Assembly (NCBI RefSeq): GCF_011455875.1
Contig: NZ_CP015031.1
Span: 1,965,405-2,029,404, forward strand
DNA: 64,000 bases
Direction of reading: 5' to 3'
DNA from: Basfia succiniciproducens
GTDB taxonomy: Bacteria; Pseudomonadota; Gammaproteobacteria; Enterobacterales; Pasteurellaceae
A program made the translations under genes and the position numbers. The notes below the pieces were generated by a model. The model saw only the letters and a program-made list of their open reading frames with translations. It made no database searches and was not told where the DNA came from. This document shows, in pieces, positions 30,017 through 38,093 of this stretch (position 1 is its first letter; every line of letters starts with the position of its first letter).

Positions 30017-30100
30017 AGAGGATTGGTAAATAAATGTTACACTATGGCGTTTGAATAGTGTAACAAAATCCGGGCGTATTTAAAACGCTCGCAATTTCGG

Positions 30101-30130
30101 GGGTCTGTTTATAAAAGATTAAACAGGTCC
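30101..30130. repeat. Intergenic palindrome, copy 2 (rsmD-ftsY gap)
   Basis: Imperfect palindrome: GGGTCTGTTTATAAAAG followed by ATTAAACAGGTCC, the same element as at 4523, 35092 and 40323. It lies just upstream of the ftsY ribosome site. Confidence 0.7.
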
Positions 30131-30151
30131 TAGAGAGAATGAGAGAAATTT

Positions 30152-31558
30152 ATGGCAGATGAAAAGAAAAAAAGCGGTTTTTGGTCATGGCTCGGTTTAG
30201 GCAAAAAAGAAGCGGGCGATTCAGCCGAAAAACAAGCGGAACAAGCGCCGTCGGCCTATGAGAAAGCGGAACAAACCGTTGAGGAAACAAAACGGAAAAT
30301 TGATGAGCTGGCGAATCAGGCACAAGGCATTGCCGAACAGGTAAAAGATCAGGTTGATGAAATTAAAGAAGATTTAGCGGATAAACTGGAACAGACTAAA
30401 CAAGATATTGTTCACCAAGTGGATCAGGTTCAGGTTGAGGCGGAACAAAAATTCGAACGGACAATTGAAAAATTTTTAAATTCCGAACCGCAGTCTGATG
30501 AAAACCAATCCGAGCAAGAGAAAATTGAAGCGGTTTCCGCTACAGAAAAGGAGCAACAAACGGCGGAAGCAACCCATAGTACGGATCTTGATGTGAATGA
30601 GGTCGCCGTAGAAACGCAGGAAAAACCGGGCAAGGGCGGTTTCTTCAGCCGATTGGTTAAAGGTTTGCTGAAAACCAAACAGAATATCGGCGCCGGTTTT
30701 TTGAGTTTATTTACCGGTAAAAAAATTGATGATGAGTTATTTGAAGAATTGGAAGAGCAACTTTTGATTGCCGATATCGGTGTGCCGACCACTGCCAAAA
30801 TCATCAAAAATCTTACCGAACACGCAAGCCGGGCGCAATTAAAAGATGCGCAGGCGCTGTATCAACAGCTCAAAGTGGAAATGGCGGAGATTTTAAAACC
30901 TGTGGAACAGCCTTTAATCGTTGATACGGGCAGAAAACCTTATGTAATTTTAATGGTCGGCGTGAACGGCGTGGGTAAAACCACGACTATTGGTAAACTT
31001 GCGCGTCAGTTCCAACAACAAGGTAAGTCCGTTATGTTGGCGGCGGGCGATACCTTCCGGGCGGCGGCTGTGGAGCAACTGCAGGTGTGGGGCGAGCGCA
31101 ATAATATTCTCGTGGTGGCGCAAAGTACGGGTTCGGATTCCGCTTCAGTGATATTTGATGCCATGCAATCGGCGGCGGCGCGCAATGCGGATATTTTAAT
31201 TGCGGATACCGCAGGGCGTTTACAAAACAAAAATAACCTGATGGACGAGCTGAAAAAAATCGTTCGGGTGATGAAAAAGTATGACGAAAGCGCGCCTCAT
31301 GAAATCATGCTGACCCTTGATGCGGGCACCGGTCAAAATGCCATCAGCCAGGCAAAATTATTCCATGAAGCCGTGGGATTGACCGGTATCAGTCTGACAA
31401 AACTGGACGGTACGGCAAAAGGCGGTGTAATTTTTGCCATTGCCGACCAATTTAACCTGCCGATTCGTTATATCGGTGTTGGCGAGAAAATTGAGGATTT
31501 ACGTCCCTTCCATGCGGAAGAATTTATTGACGCCTTATTTACTCACGAAGAAAATTAA
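30152..31558 (+). CDS. ftsY: Signal recognition particle receptor FtsY
   Basis: 468 aa. The N-terminal A domain (to about 165) is acidic and Glu/Gln/Lys-rich, with likely coiled-coil stretches. The N domain follows, then the G domain: GVNGVGKTTTIGKLA (G1), DTFRAAAVEQL (G2), DTAGRLQNK (G3), TKLDGTAKGG (G4) and GVGEKIEDLRPF. It is the GTPase receptor at the inner membrane that docks the SRP-ribosome complex on SecYEG. Homologous G domains end GVGEK-D-L-PF, and the C-terminus is complete. GAGAGAAATTT precedes the ATG. Confidence 0.96.
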   Translation: MADEKKKSGFWSWLGLGKKEAGDSAEKQAEQAPSAYEKAEQTVEETKRKIDELANQAQGIAEQVKDQVDEIKEDLADKLEQTKQDIVHQVDQVQVEAEQKFERTIEKFLNSEPQSDENQSEQEKIEAVSATEKEQQTAEATHSTDLDVNEVAVETQEKPGKGGFFSRLVKGLLKTKQNIGAGFLSLFTGKKIDDELFEELEEQLLIADIGVPTTAKIIKNLTEHASRAQLKDAQALYQQLKVEMAEILKPVEQPLIVDTGRKPYVILMVGVNGVGKTTTIGKLARQFQQQGKSVMLAAGDTFRAAAVEQLQVWGERNNILVVAQSTGSDSASVIFDAMQSAAARNADILIADTAGRLQNKNNLMDELKKIVRVMKKYDESAPHEIMLTLDAGTGQNAISQAKLFHEAVGLTGISLTKLDGTAKGGVIFAIADQFNLPIRYIGVGEKIEDLRPFHAEEFIDALFTHEEN

Positions 31559-31579
31559 TTGCTAAGGTATACTAAGAAA

Positions 31580-31610
31580 CAAGGCGAACAAATATGTTCG
31601 CCTTGTTTTT
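31580..31610. terminator. Terminator between ftsY and ygiD
   Basis: Nine-pair stem around AAGGCGAAC / GTTCGCCTT with a short loop, followed by T5. It overlaps the stop codon of the convergent ygiD. Confidence 0.85.
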
Positions 31611-32391
31611 AGCCGATGAAAACGGATGTCATACTTAAAGATCCGCCTACAAGGTGATCATTAAAGAGCTCGACATTGTCTTGTTCTTCCCGCATTGCGA
31701 CGACATACAGCAACGGTAAATAATGTTCCGGTGTCGGCACTGATAACATTGCCGGCCGCCCGAGTCGTTCAATATGGGTCAGCAGTTCGATATTATTTCC
31801 CGCAATCGCCCGGTTAATTTGATCCCTGAATTCATAAGCCCAGTCATAGCCCGCATCCAATCGGTTAATATGTTCATAACTGAGAGCGGATAAATTATGT
31901 ACGATATTGCCGCTTGCAAGAATTAATACGCCCTGTTCGCGTAAAGATTTTAATTTTTGTGCTAAGGCAAAATGCCATAAGGCGGGTTTGGTGCGATCCA
32001 GACTTAGCTGAATAACCGGAATATCCGCCTCGGGATAAAGGTGTTTCAACACCGCCCAAGCACCATGATCATAACCTCTGTCCGGGTTTAATCTTACTTC
32101 TTCGGGGGCAAGTAACTGTTGAATTTGCGCCGCCAGTCTGGGATTTCCCGATGCCGGATACTGCACCCGGCTTAATTGCGGAGGGAATCCGTAGAAGTCA
32201 TAAATCATTTTCGGGTTTGCGCCGCTTTGTACTTCCAGCTCTTTACTGTACCAATGGGCGGAAATACATAAAATCGCTTTTGGTTTGGCAAAAGTGCGGG
32301 TGATTTCGGCGAATTTTTGATTGAACGGATTATTCTCCTCAATCACGTTCATCGGACTGCCGTGCCCTACAAAAATAGCGGGTTGTTTCAT
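31609..32391 (-). CDS. ygiD: 4,5-DOPA-extradiol-dioxygenase-family protein YgiD
   Basis: 260 aa. Class III extradiol dioxygenase fold with metal-binding HGSPMN (about 10-15), ISAHWYSKE (about 44-52), DHGAWAVLKHLYPEADIPVIQ and SVPTPEHYLPLLYV. The E. coli homologue binds zinc and can cleave DOPA; its natural substrate is unsettled. It is probably monocistronic. The terminator at its 3' end is shared with ftsY. Confidence 0.9.
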   Translation of the reverse strand: MKQPAIFVGHGSPMNVIEENNPFNQKFAEITRTFAKPKAILCISAHWYSKELEVQSGANPKMIYDFYGFPPQLSRVQYPASGNPRLAAQIQQLLAPEEVRLNPDRGYDHGAWAVLKHLYPEADIPVIQLSLDRTKPALWHFALAQKLKSLREQGVLILASGNIVHNLSALSYEHINRLDAGYDWAYEFRDQINRAIAGNNIELLTHIERLGRPAMLSVPTPEHYLPLLYVVAMREEQDNVELFNDHLVGGSLSMTSVFIG

Positions 32392-32408
32392 AAAATTTCC
32401 TAAATAAT

Positions 32409-32434
32409 AACCCCGCTTAATTTTAAGCAGGGTT
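32409..32434 (-). terminator. Probable terminator of the qorB-like gene
   Basis: AACCCCGCTTAA / TTAAGCAGGGTT arms with one mismatch and a 2-nt centre, 29 bp after the end of the gene on the minus strand. The T tract is weak. Confidence 0.45.
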
Positions 32435-32462
32435 TCGATTAGCTTAGAGAGTATAAGACAGA

Positions 32463-33311
32463 TTATAACGCGGCTTTAACGGCATCCGCCAGGCTGGTGG
32501 TCGGGCGGCCAAGAATTTGTTCCAGTGTTTTATCTTCGGAATATAATGCACCTTTTGACACATCGACATCCCATTCTGCGATTAAGCCTGCAAAACCTTC
32601 CGGCAGGCCAGCCTTCACTAAGGCGGCGGCATAATCTTGTGCCGGAATATCAATATAAGGGATTTGTTTGCCGGTTTGTTTTGAAATTTCGGCGGCTAAA
32701 TCCGCTAAAGTCCAGCTTGTCGAGCCGGCTAATTCATAAGTTTTGCCTTCATGACCTTCGCTTAACGCCACATTTACCGCTGCCTCGGCAAGATCGGCGC
32801 GGGTTGCGGATGCAATTTTACCGTCTTTTGCCGAACCGTAGAAAGCGTTGTTGGCTAAAGCCGCACCAATGGAACCTGTGTAGTTTTCAGTATACCAGGT
32901 GTTGCGCAAAATAGTGAAAGGCACGCCCGATTCTTTCAATGCCTGTTCCGTAGCGACATGTTCGCCGGCTAAGGATTTCACCGTATTTTCATTGCTTGCG
33001 CCTAACAGGCTGGTATAAATAATGTGTTTTACGCCCGCTTTTTTCGCCGATTGAATCACATTGTTATGCTGCGGAAAACGTTGCCCGATCTCATTACCGG
33101 AAACTAAAATTAAGGTATCTACGCCGTTTAACGCTTCTACCTGTCCTTCAATATTGGCATAGTCGAATTTACGCGCTTGCGCATTGGAAATTTTTTCCGG
33201 CGAACGCACTAAAGCGATAACATTTGCTTTGCGTTGAACTAGTAAGTCTAACGCGATTGTGCCAAATTGTCCGGTTGCTGCGGTGATTGCGATTGTTTTA
33301 GTTGTCATCAT
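32463..33311 (-). CDS. qorB: NAD(P)H:quinone oxidoreductase, QorB/YtfG (NmrA-like SDR)
   Basis: 282 aa. The N-terminal Rossmann motif TAATGQFGTIALDLL binds NAD(P)H. IIYTSLLGAS, FTILRNTWYTENY and YELAGSTSWTLADLA follow the NmrA/QorB pattern. QorB reduces quinones and is redox-linked. The divergent HxlR regulator at 33471 mirrors the ytfG/ytfH pair of E. coli. AAGGA lies upstream of the ATG. The divergent gap holds a palindromic operator (33399-33418). Confidence 0.88.
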   Translation of the reverse strand: MMTTKTIAITAATGQFGTIALDLLVQRKANVIALVRSPEKISNAQARKFDYANIEGQVEALNGVDTLILVSGNEIGQRFPQHNNVIQSAKKAGVKHIIYTSLLGASNENTVKSLAGEHVATEQALKESGVPFTILRNTWYTENYTGSIGAALANNAFYGSAKDGKIASATRADLAEAAVNVALSEGHEGKTYELAGSTSWTLADLAAEISKQTGKQIPYIDIPAQDYAAALVKAGLPEGFAGLIAEWDVDVSKGALYSEDKTLEQILGRPTTSLADAVKAAL

Positions 33312-33398
33312 AATGTTCCTTTTTATTACAAATAGTTTGTTTTGTTTGCCAGGTTGGCTGTCGGAGGTTATAATATATCAATACTTACTTTTTGGAAG

Positions 33399-33418
33399 TA
33401 CTTACATAAATGTAAGTA
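33399..33418. promoter_or_regulatory. Palindromic operator for the HxlR-family regulator
   Basis: TACTTACAT-AA-ATGTAAGTA, a perfect 9-2-9 inverted repeat, in the gap between divergent qorB and the HxlR gene. A second partial site (TACTTACT) lies at 33382. This fits the winged-helix dimers of HxlR proteins, which commonly bind such sites. Confidence 0.65.
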
Positions 33419-33470
33419 TTAAAATAAATTTAAAATATTTTTTAACGTATTGATTTTTAAGGAAATAAAA

Positions 33471-33833
33471 ATGAATAATTTTTTTGAACGGGGAAACGTA
33501 TTAGCTGCGGCCTGCCCTTCAAGACAGATTTTGCAACATTTGACCAGCAGATGGGGCGGATTGGTTTTAATAGCACTGCGTTCCGGCACTAAACGTTTTA
33601 GCGAATTGCGCAAAACCATCGACGGCGTAAGTGAGCGAATGCTGACGCAAACTCTGCAACAACTGGAAGAAGACGGCATGCTGGTGCGCAAATCTTATAA
33701 CACTGTGCCGCCTCATGTGGATTATACCTTGACCGAATTCGGCGCACAGGCATCGGAAAAAATGTTTGAATTGGTGGATTGGCTGGAAAGCAATTTAAAC
33801 GATATTTTAACTCACAAGGTAAGTAAACAATGA
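33471..33833 (+). CDS. ytfH: HxlR-family transcriptional regulator (YtfH-like)
   Basis: 120 aa. Near the N-terminus ACPSRQILQHLTSRWGGLVLIAL carries the conserved Cys of redox-sensing HxlR members. The winged-helix core is FSELRKTIDGVSERMLTQTLQQLEEDGMLVRK. ATG 33471 has AAGGA; an in-frame TTG at 33450 is not needed. It overlaps emrE-like gene by 4 nt and is divergent from qorB. It probably represses qorB and itself through the palindrome upstream and responds to electrophile or quinone stress; the effector is inferred. Confidence 0.87.
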   Translation: MNNFFERGNVLAAACPSRQILQHLTSRWGGLVLIALRSGTKRFSELRKTIDGVSERMLTQTLQQLEEDGMLVRKSYNTVPPHVDYTLTEFGAQASEKMFELVDWLESNLNDILTHKVSKQ

Positions 33834-34156
33834 AGCCGTGGATTTTACTGGCGATTTCCATCTTATTGGAAATTATTGCAACCAGCCTGTTAAAATTGAG
33901 CGACGGTTTTACCAAACTTATCCCCACGGTGGGTTCAATGTTGCTTTACGGTTTGTCTTTTTATTGCGTGTCTATCGTTTACCGCACGTTACCCGTAGGC
34001 ATTGTTTATGCGGTTTGGTCCGGCGTGGGGATTGTGCTTACCGCCATCATCGCCTATTTTGCTTTCGGGCAGAAAATCGACGGTTCGGGGCTTGTGGGGA
34101 TGCTGTTAATTGTCGGCGGTGTTCTTATCATTAATGTTTTTTCCCGTTCGGTTTGA
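33830..34156 (+). CDS. emrE: Small multidrug resistance (SMR) family transporter, EmrE-like
   Basis: 108 aa with four hydrophobic helices. The essential Glu sits in LLEIIATSLLKLSDGFTKL (residue about 14). GLSFYCVSIVYRTLPVGIVYAVWSGVGIV is the family core, and GQKIDGSGLVGMLLIVGGV the last part. SMR proteins are dual-topology dimers exporting cationic drugs by proton exchange. The start overlaps the HxlR gene stop, so expression may follow the same stimulus. EmrE is preferred over Gdx/SugE by the motif, but substrate is not certain. Confidence 0.86.
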   Translation: MKPWILLAISILLEIIATSLLKLSDGFTKLIPTVGSMLLYGLSFYCVSIVYRTLPVGIVYAVWSGVGIVLTAIIAYFAFGQKIDGSGLVGMLLIVGGVLIINVFSRSV

Positions 34157-34195
34157 TAAAAGTGCGGTAAAATTTTTGAAAATTTCGGAGAGTAA

Positions 34196-35038
34196 ATGAA
34201 AGTCGGGTTGGTTCTTGAAGGCGGCGCTATGCGCGGTATGTTTACCGCCGGCGTGTTAGATATCTTTTTAGACGAAAATATTCATATTGACGGTGCGGTA
34301 ACTGTTTCGGCGGGCGCCTTGTTCGGCATTAATTTGCCTTCCAAACAGCGCGGGCGGGTTCTTCGTTACAACAAGAAATATTTGAACGACAAACGTTATA
34401 TGGGGTTGCACAGCCTGTTGACCACGGGCAATATCGTTAACCGGGATTTTGCTTTTTACGAATTGCCGTATACTCTTGATCCTTTTGATCAGCAAACATT
34501 CGCCCAATCGGACATGGATTTTTGGGTTACTCTCACTAATGTGGAAACGGGCGAGGCGGAGTATTTTAAAATTCAGGACGCTTTTGAGCAAATGGAAGTA
34601 CTGCGCGCCACATCAGCCATGCCTTTCGTATCAAAAATGGTGGAAATTAACGGCAAAAAATATTTGGACGGCGGCATTGCCGACAGCATTCCGCTACAGA
34701 AATGTTTCGATTTAGGTTACGATAAAGTGATCGTAGTGTTAACCCGTCCGCTGGAGTACCGCAAAACGCCGAGTTCAAAAACCTTATTCAAATTGTTTTA
34801 CCCGAACTATCCGCAGCTGGCAGCACGTTGGGCACAGCGTTATGCGGATTATAATCAAACCGTGGAACGTATTATTAAGTTAAACGACGAGCAAAAAATT
34901 TTTGTGATTCGTCCTTCTGAAAGTCTGAATATCAGCCGGTTGGAAAAAGATCCCGAGATGATTCAACGAATGTATGAACTAGGTTTAAAAGACGGTAAAG
35001 CGGCAATCGCCGGATTGCGGGAATATTTGGCGAAATAA
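34196..35038 (+). CDS. Patatin-like phospholipase family protein
   Basis: 280 aa. LVLEGGAMRGMFTAGVLD (oxyanion loop) is at about 5-22, a serine motif VTVSAGALFG at about 37-46, and the catalytic aspartate in YLDGGIADSIPL at about 155. The nucleophile motif reads T-V-S-A-G in place of G-x-S-x-G, a slight departure. Patatins are Ser-Asp lipid acyl hydrolases. The N-terminus has no signal. An uptake signal is just upstream, and an inverted uptake-signal pair follows the stop. Substrate unknown. Confidence 0.86.
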   Translation: MKVGLVLEGGAMRGMFTAGVLDIFLDENIHIDGAVTVSAGALFGINLPSKQRGRVLRYNKKYLNDKRYMGLHSLLTTGNIVNRDFAFYELPYTLDPFDQQTFAQSDMDFWVTLTNVETGEAEYFKIQDAFEQMEVLRATSAMPFVSKMVEINGKKYLDGGIADSIPLQKCFDLGYDKVIVVLTRPLEYRKTPSSKTLFKLFYPNYPQLAARWAQRYADYNQTVERIIKLNDEQKIFVIRPSESLNISRLEKDPEMIQRMYELGLKDGKAAIAGLREYLAK

Positions 35039-35079
35039 AAAAGTGCGGTGAAATTTTTCTATTTTTCACCGCACTTTTA
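35039..35079. terminator. Inverted uptake-signal pair after the patatin gene
   Basis: AAAAGTGCGGTGAAA and TTTCACCGCACTTTT (35039-35053 and 35064-35078), a 15-bp perfect stem with a 10-nt loop and T's after it. It overlaps the stop codon of the patatin gene. Confidence 0.8.
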
Positions 35080-35091
35080 TTTGCAGAACCA

Positions 35092-35120
35092 GGGTCTGTT
35101 TATAAAAGATAAACAGACTC
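35092..35120. repeat. Intergenic palindrome, copy 3 (patatin-hldD gap)
   Basis: GGGTCTGTTTATAAAAG followed by ATAAACAGACTC, arms of about ten bases. Same element as at 4523, 30101 and 40323. It lies 6 bp from the hldD stop on the minus strand. Confidence 0.75.
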
Positions 35121-35125
35121 TATAA

Positions 35126-36052
35126 TTATTTACGATTCAGCCAGGCCATATATTCGGCAACACCTTCGGCAACGTTTTTAAATTTAAAATCGCAACCGGC
35201 GGCGCGTAGTTTGGTTAGATTCGCCTGTGTATATTCCTGATAGCGGGATTTTAAATGGTCCGGGAACGGAATGGTTTCGATTTCGCCTTTACCATGGAAT
35301 TTCACTACCGCTTCGGCCACGGCTTTAAAACTTTCCGCATTGCCGGTGCCCAGGTTAAAGATGCCGGAAACACCGTTTTCCCATGCCCAAAGGTTAACTT
35401 CCGCTACATCGCCCACATAAACGAAATCTCGCAGGAAATGTTCGGAACCGGCAAATAATTTCGGATTTTCGCCTTTTAAAATCTGGTTATTTAAGTGGAA
35501 CGCGACGCTCGCCATTGAACCTTTGTGCTGTTCGCGCGGCCCGTATACATTGAAATATTTAAAGCCGCAAACCGGTGAGTTGGCTTCAGGCAGAATGGCG
35601 CGAACATATTGGTCGAATAAGAATTTTGAATAACCGTAGGCGTTTAACGGCCCTTCGAATTCGCGTTCTTCGATGAAATCCGTTTTATCGCCGTAAGTGG
35701 CGGCGCTTGATGCGTAGAAGAACGGAATTTCGCGATCTAAGCAGTAATGCAGCAACTCTTTGGAATATTCATAGTTGTTATGCATTAAATATTTACCGTC
35801 CCATTCGGTGGTCGCCGAGCAGGCGCCTTCATGGAACACGGCGTCGATATCACCTAAATCGTCACCTGCAATGACGGAAGAAATAAAATCTTCTTTATCG
35901 CAATAATCCGCGATATCCAAATCGACAAGATTAATGAATTTTGTCCCGTCTTTTAGGTTATCCACTACTAAAATATCTTTGCGCCCCATATCGTTTAACG
36001 CTTTTACGATATTGGCGCCAATCATGCCGGCGCCACCGGTTACGATAATCAT
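35126..36052 (-). CDS. hldD: ADP-L-glycero-D-manno-heptose-6-epimerase HldD
   Basis: 308 aa, identical in length to typical HldD. Rossmann motif [14 protein letters not shown] at the N-terminus, [24 protein letters not shown], the catalytic tyrosine in [15 protein letters not shown], and [28 protein letters not shown] follow the family closely. It converts ADP-D-glycero-D-manno-heptose to the L-glycero form for LPS inner core. It is cytoplasmic, NADP-dependent and probably monocistronic. Confidence 0.95.
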   Translation of the reverse strand: MIIVTGGAGMIGANIVKALNDMGRKDILVVDNLKDGTKFINLVDLDIADYCDKEDFISSVIAGDDLGDIDAVFHEGACSATTEWDGKYLMHNNYEYSKELLHYCLDREIPFFYASSAATYGDKTDFIEEREFEGPLNAYGYSKFLFDQYVRAILPEANSPVCGFKYFNVYGPREQHKGSMASVAFHLNNQILKGENPKLFAGSEHFLRDFVYVGDVAEVNLWAWENGVSGIFNLGTGNAESFKAVAEAVVKFHGKGEIETIPFPDHLKSRYQEYTQANLTKLRAAGCDFKFKNVAEGVAEYMAWLNRK

Positions 36053-36164
36053 AATAATTGTCCTTTTCTTTATTTGCGGAAATTAGGTCTATTGTAATAG
36101 ATTTTGTCCGGAAGTGCTAAAAAAGTGCGGTGAATTTTTGAGGATTTTTTATTTACCCGCTTTC

Positions 36165-37187
36165 TTACCCGCTTTCCCGTTCCCTTAATGTGCTTATCAA
36201 CTGGATACATTCGGTTTGCGGAGCTTTTTCGGTTTGAAGTAATTCCGCCAGTTTTTTACCGGCGGTTTCGCCTAGTTTGGCATAGGGGATGTTTAAGGTT
36301 GTGAGTGCGGGGTAGGTGGTTTGGCTGATTTCAAGATCGCCCAAGCCGATAATGGCGACATCGTAAGGAATGCCGATGTGCTGTCGTTGCGCCTCAAAAA
36401 GTGCGCCGCAGGCAAGCTCGTCGGATAAAAATACGAAAGCGTCAATGCAGCCCCATGTTGAAATCGCTTCATTAAATAATTTTGCGCCGGCGGAAAAAGA
36501 AACGGGTTCCGAACAATGCAGAATCTGGTGGGAATTTAAATGGTTGGCATGCAGCGCCGAATGCCAGCAGGCTAAATATTGTTGGAAAATAGCCTGCTCC
36601 TGCTGCGCGCAAAGCAAGCCGATATCCCGATAGCCTTTAGCGACTAAAAAACTTATCACTTTTTGCACCGCACTTTTACTGTCCACGCAAACATTAATGC
36701 CTAACGGATTTGCCTGTTTTGAACCGATTTCCAAACAAATTAATCCGCTGTTTCGGATCCATTGCGCTTCTGTGCTTGGGCATTGCAGATTCAGCAGGAT
36801 AACGGCTAACGGTGAGTTATTGATTAATTCGCGCAGCCAGCCTTTTTTATTTGCGACAAGAATAATAATTTGTAAATCAAGGGGTTGCAATTCTTTTTGG
36901 AGTGAGTTAAGAATAAGGTTGTTTTCAACGGAAACTAATGATGAAGTAACGATAACGATATTGCGGGAAGATACGGAAGCCAATTCGCGTGCGGCGGAAT
37001 TCGGCACATAACCTAATTTTTGTACCGCTTCGTGAATTTTTTGACGTAAATTTTCGGACACCATTTTCGGCGTGCGTAAAGCACGGGAAACGGTCATAGT
37101 GCCGACACCTACTTCTTTTGCTACGTCGGCAAGCGTGACTTTGCCTGTTGAACGTCGGTTTTTATTTGAATTATTGGCTAACGACAT
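36165..37187 (-). CDS. LacI-family transcriptional regulator, GntR-like
   Basis: 340 aa. An N-terminal LacI HTH is preceded by an 18-residue tail: VTLADVAKEVGVGTMTVSRALRTPKMVSENLRQKI. The C-terminal periplasmic-binding-like effector domain has LSDELACGALFEAQRQHIGIP and IGLGDLEISQTTYPALTTL. It is divergent from an ascorbate-type PTS (37352-39452) and likely represses it. Two operator-like sites in the intergenic region resemble GntR sites. Effector unknown; LacI-type control of a Ula-type PTS is unusual because UlaR belongs to the DeoR family. Confidence 0.85.
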   Translation of the reverse strand: MSLANNSNKNRRSTGKVTLADVAKEVGVGTMTVSRALRTPKMVSENLRQKIHEAVQKLGYVPNSAARELASVSSRNIVIVTSSLVSVENNLILNSLQKELQPLDLQIIILVANKKGWLRELINNSPLAVILLNLQCPSTEAQWIRNSGLICLEIGSKQANPLGINVCVDSKSAVQKVISFLVAKGYRDIGLLCAQQEQAIFQQYLACWHSALHANHLNSHQILHCSEPVSFSAGAKLFNEAISTWGCIDAFVFLSDELACGALFEAQRQHIGIPYDVAIIGLGDLEISQTTYPALTTLNIPYAKLGETAGKKLAELLQTEKAPQTECIQLISTLRERESG

Positions 37188-37259
37188 GCTAATCCTCCTA
37201 CAACTACAACATTAAAGTACGATAAAAAACAGCCTAGGGAAATTATTTTTTATAAAAAA

Positions 37260-37275
37260 TGTTACCGCTATCACA
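37260..37275. promoter_or_regulatory. LacI/GntR-type operator 1
   Basis: TGTTACCGCTATCACA, close to the GntR operator consensus TGTTACCGATAACA, in the divergent gap between the regulator and the PTS operon. A companion site lies at 37294-37307. Confidence 0.6.
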
Positions 37276-37293
37276 AAATTAAATTTTTCTTAT

Positions 37294-37307
37294 TGATAAC
37301 GCTATCA
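37294..37307. promoter_or_regulatory. LacI/GntR-type operator 2
   Basis: TGATAACGCTATCA, palindromic in 12 of 14 positions with the central CG of LacI-family operators. It sits 45-58 bp before the IIA start, next to where the PTS promoter must be. Confidence 0.65.
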
Positions 37308-37351
37308 TTGAGGTTTACATTGTGATCACTTCAAAACAGAAGAGGTCTTTT

Positions 37352-37792
37352 ATGCTTAAACAATTTTTACCCCTTTCTCACATTCAATATGTGGATTCCG
37401 TTGAAAACTGGCAGCAGGCGGTGCAGTTAAGCGCTGCGCCTTTGTTAGCGGAACAGTTGATTGAACCCCGTTATGTGGAACGTATTTTTCAAATTCATCG
37501 GGAAATCGGCCCTTATTATGTGATTGCACCGCAAATCGCTATGCCTCATTCTCGCCCGGAAGACGGTTCGAATGCGCAGGCGTTGTCGTTGGTTGTGTTG
37601 AAACAAGGGGTAAATTTCGGTTCGGATAACGACCCCGTTCAGTTGGTGTTAATGCTGGCGGCAAAAGACAGTGAATCTCACTTGGAAATGCTTTCGGCGG
37701 TGGCTGAATTATTCTCGGATGAAGAAGCGGTACAACAAATTATTCAATCTACGACAGTTTCTGAAATCGCAGAGATTGTTCATCGTTATTAA
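37352..37792 (+). CDS. PTS EIIA component, ascorbate (UlaC/mannitol-fructose-type) family
   Basis: 146 aa. The phosphohistidine motif is IAMPHSRPEDG (about residues 64-74), as in UlaC-type EIIA. It is the first gene of an IIA-IIB-IIC run (gaps 21 and 10 nt). ATG 37352 has AGAGG at 7 nt; an upstream GTG at 37322 lies closer to the operators and is less likely. It transfers phosphate from HPr to the IIB at 37814. Substrate of the complex is not proven to be ascorbate. Confidence 0.88.
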   Translation: MLKQFLPLSHIQYVDSVENWQQAVQLSAAPLLAEQLIEPRYVERIFQIHREIGPYYVIAPQIAMPHSRPEDGSNAQALSLVVLKQGVNFGSDNDPVQLVLMLAAKDSESHLEMLSAVAELFSDEEAVQQIIQSTTVSEIAEIVHRY

Positions 37793-37813
37793 GTTTATTA
37801 CAGGAGAATCATT

Positions 37814-38083
37814 ATGAAAATTATGGCGGTTTGCGGTCATGGCTTAGGCAGTAGCTTCATGATGGAAATGAACATTAAAAAAGCGTTAAAAACCTTAGGT
37901 AAAGAGGCGGAGGTCAGCCATCAGGATCTGGCCTCCGTTACGGCGAATGAAGCGGATTTATTCGTAATGGGTGCGGATATTGCCAACAGTAGCGGTTTGC
38001 CCGCTGACAAAGTGGTGGTGGTAAAAAATATTGTCAGCGTAAAAGAATTCGAAGAAAAACTTGCCGAATATTTCAATCAATAG
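37814..38083 (+). CDS. PTS EIIB component, ascorbate (UlaB/SgaB) family
   Basis: 89 aa. The phosphocysteine loop is AVCGHGLGSSFMM (Cys at residue 7), and LFVMGADIANS follows. Length and motif match UlaB, cytosolic and cysteine-phosphorylated by EIIA. GGAG precedes the ATG. Confidence 0.9.
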   Translation: MKIMAVCGHGLGSSFMMEMNIKKALKTLGKEAEVSHQDLASVTANEADLFVMGADIANSSGLPADKVVVVKNIVSVKEFEEKLAEYFNQ

Positions 38084-38093
38084 GAGATAACCT

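Noticed and set aside
30430-30807. 125-codon frame on the minus strand in ftsY
   Set aside because: Serine/asparagine-rich complement of the acidic FtsY A domain, not a gene.
32525-32914. 129-codon plus-strand frame within qorB
   Set aside because: Antisense to a clear enzyme, low-complexity Arg/Leu composition; rejected.
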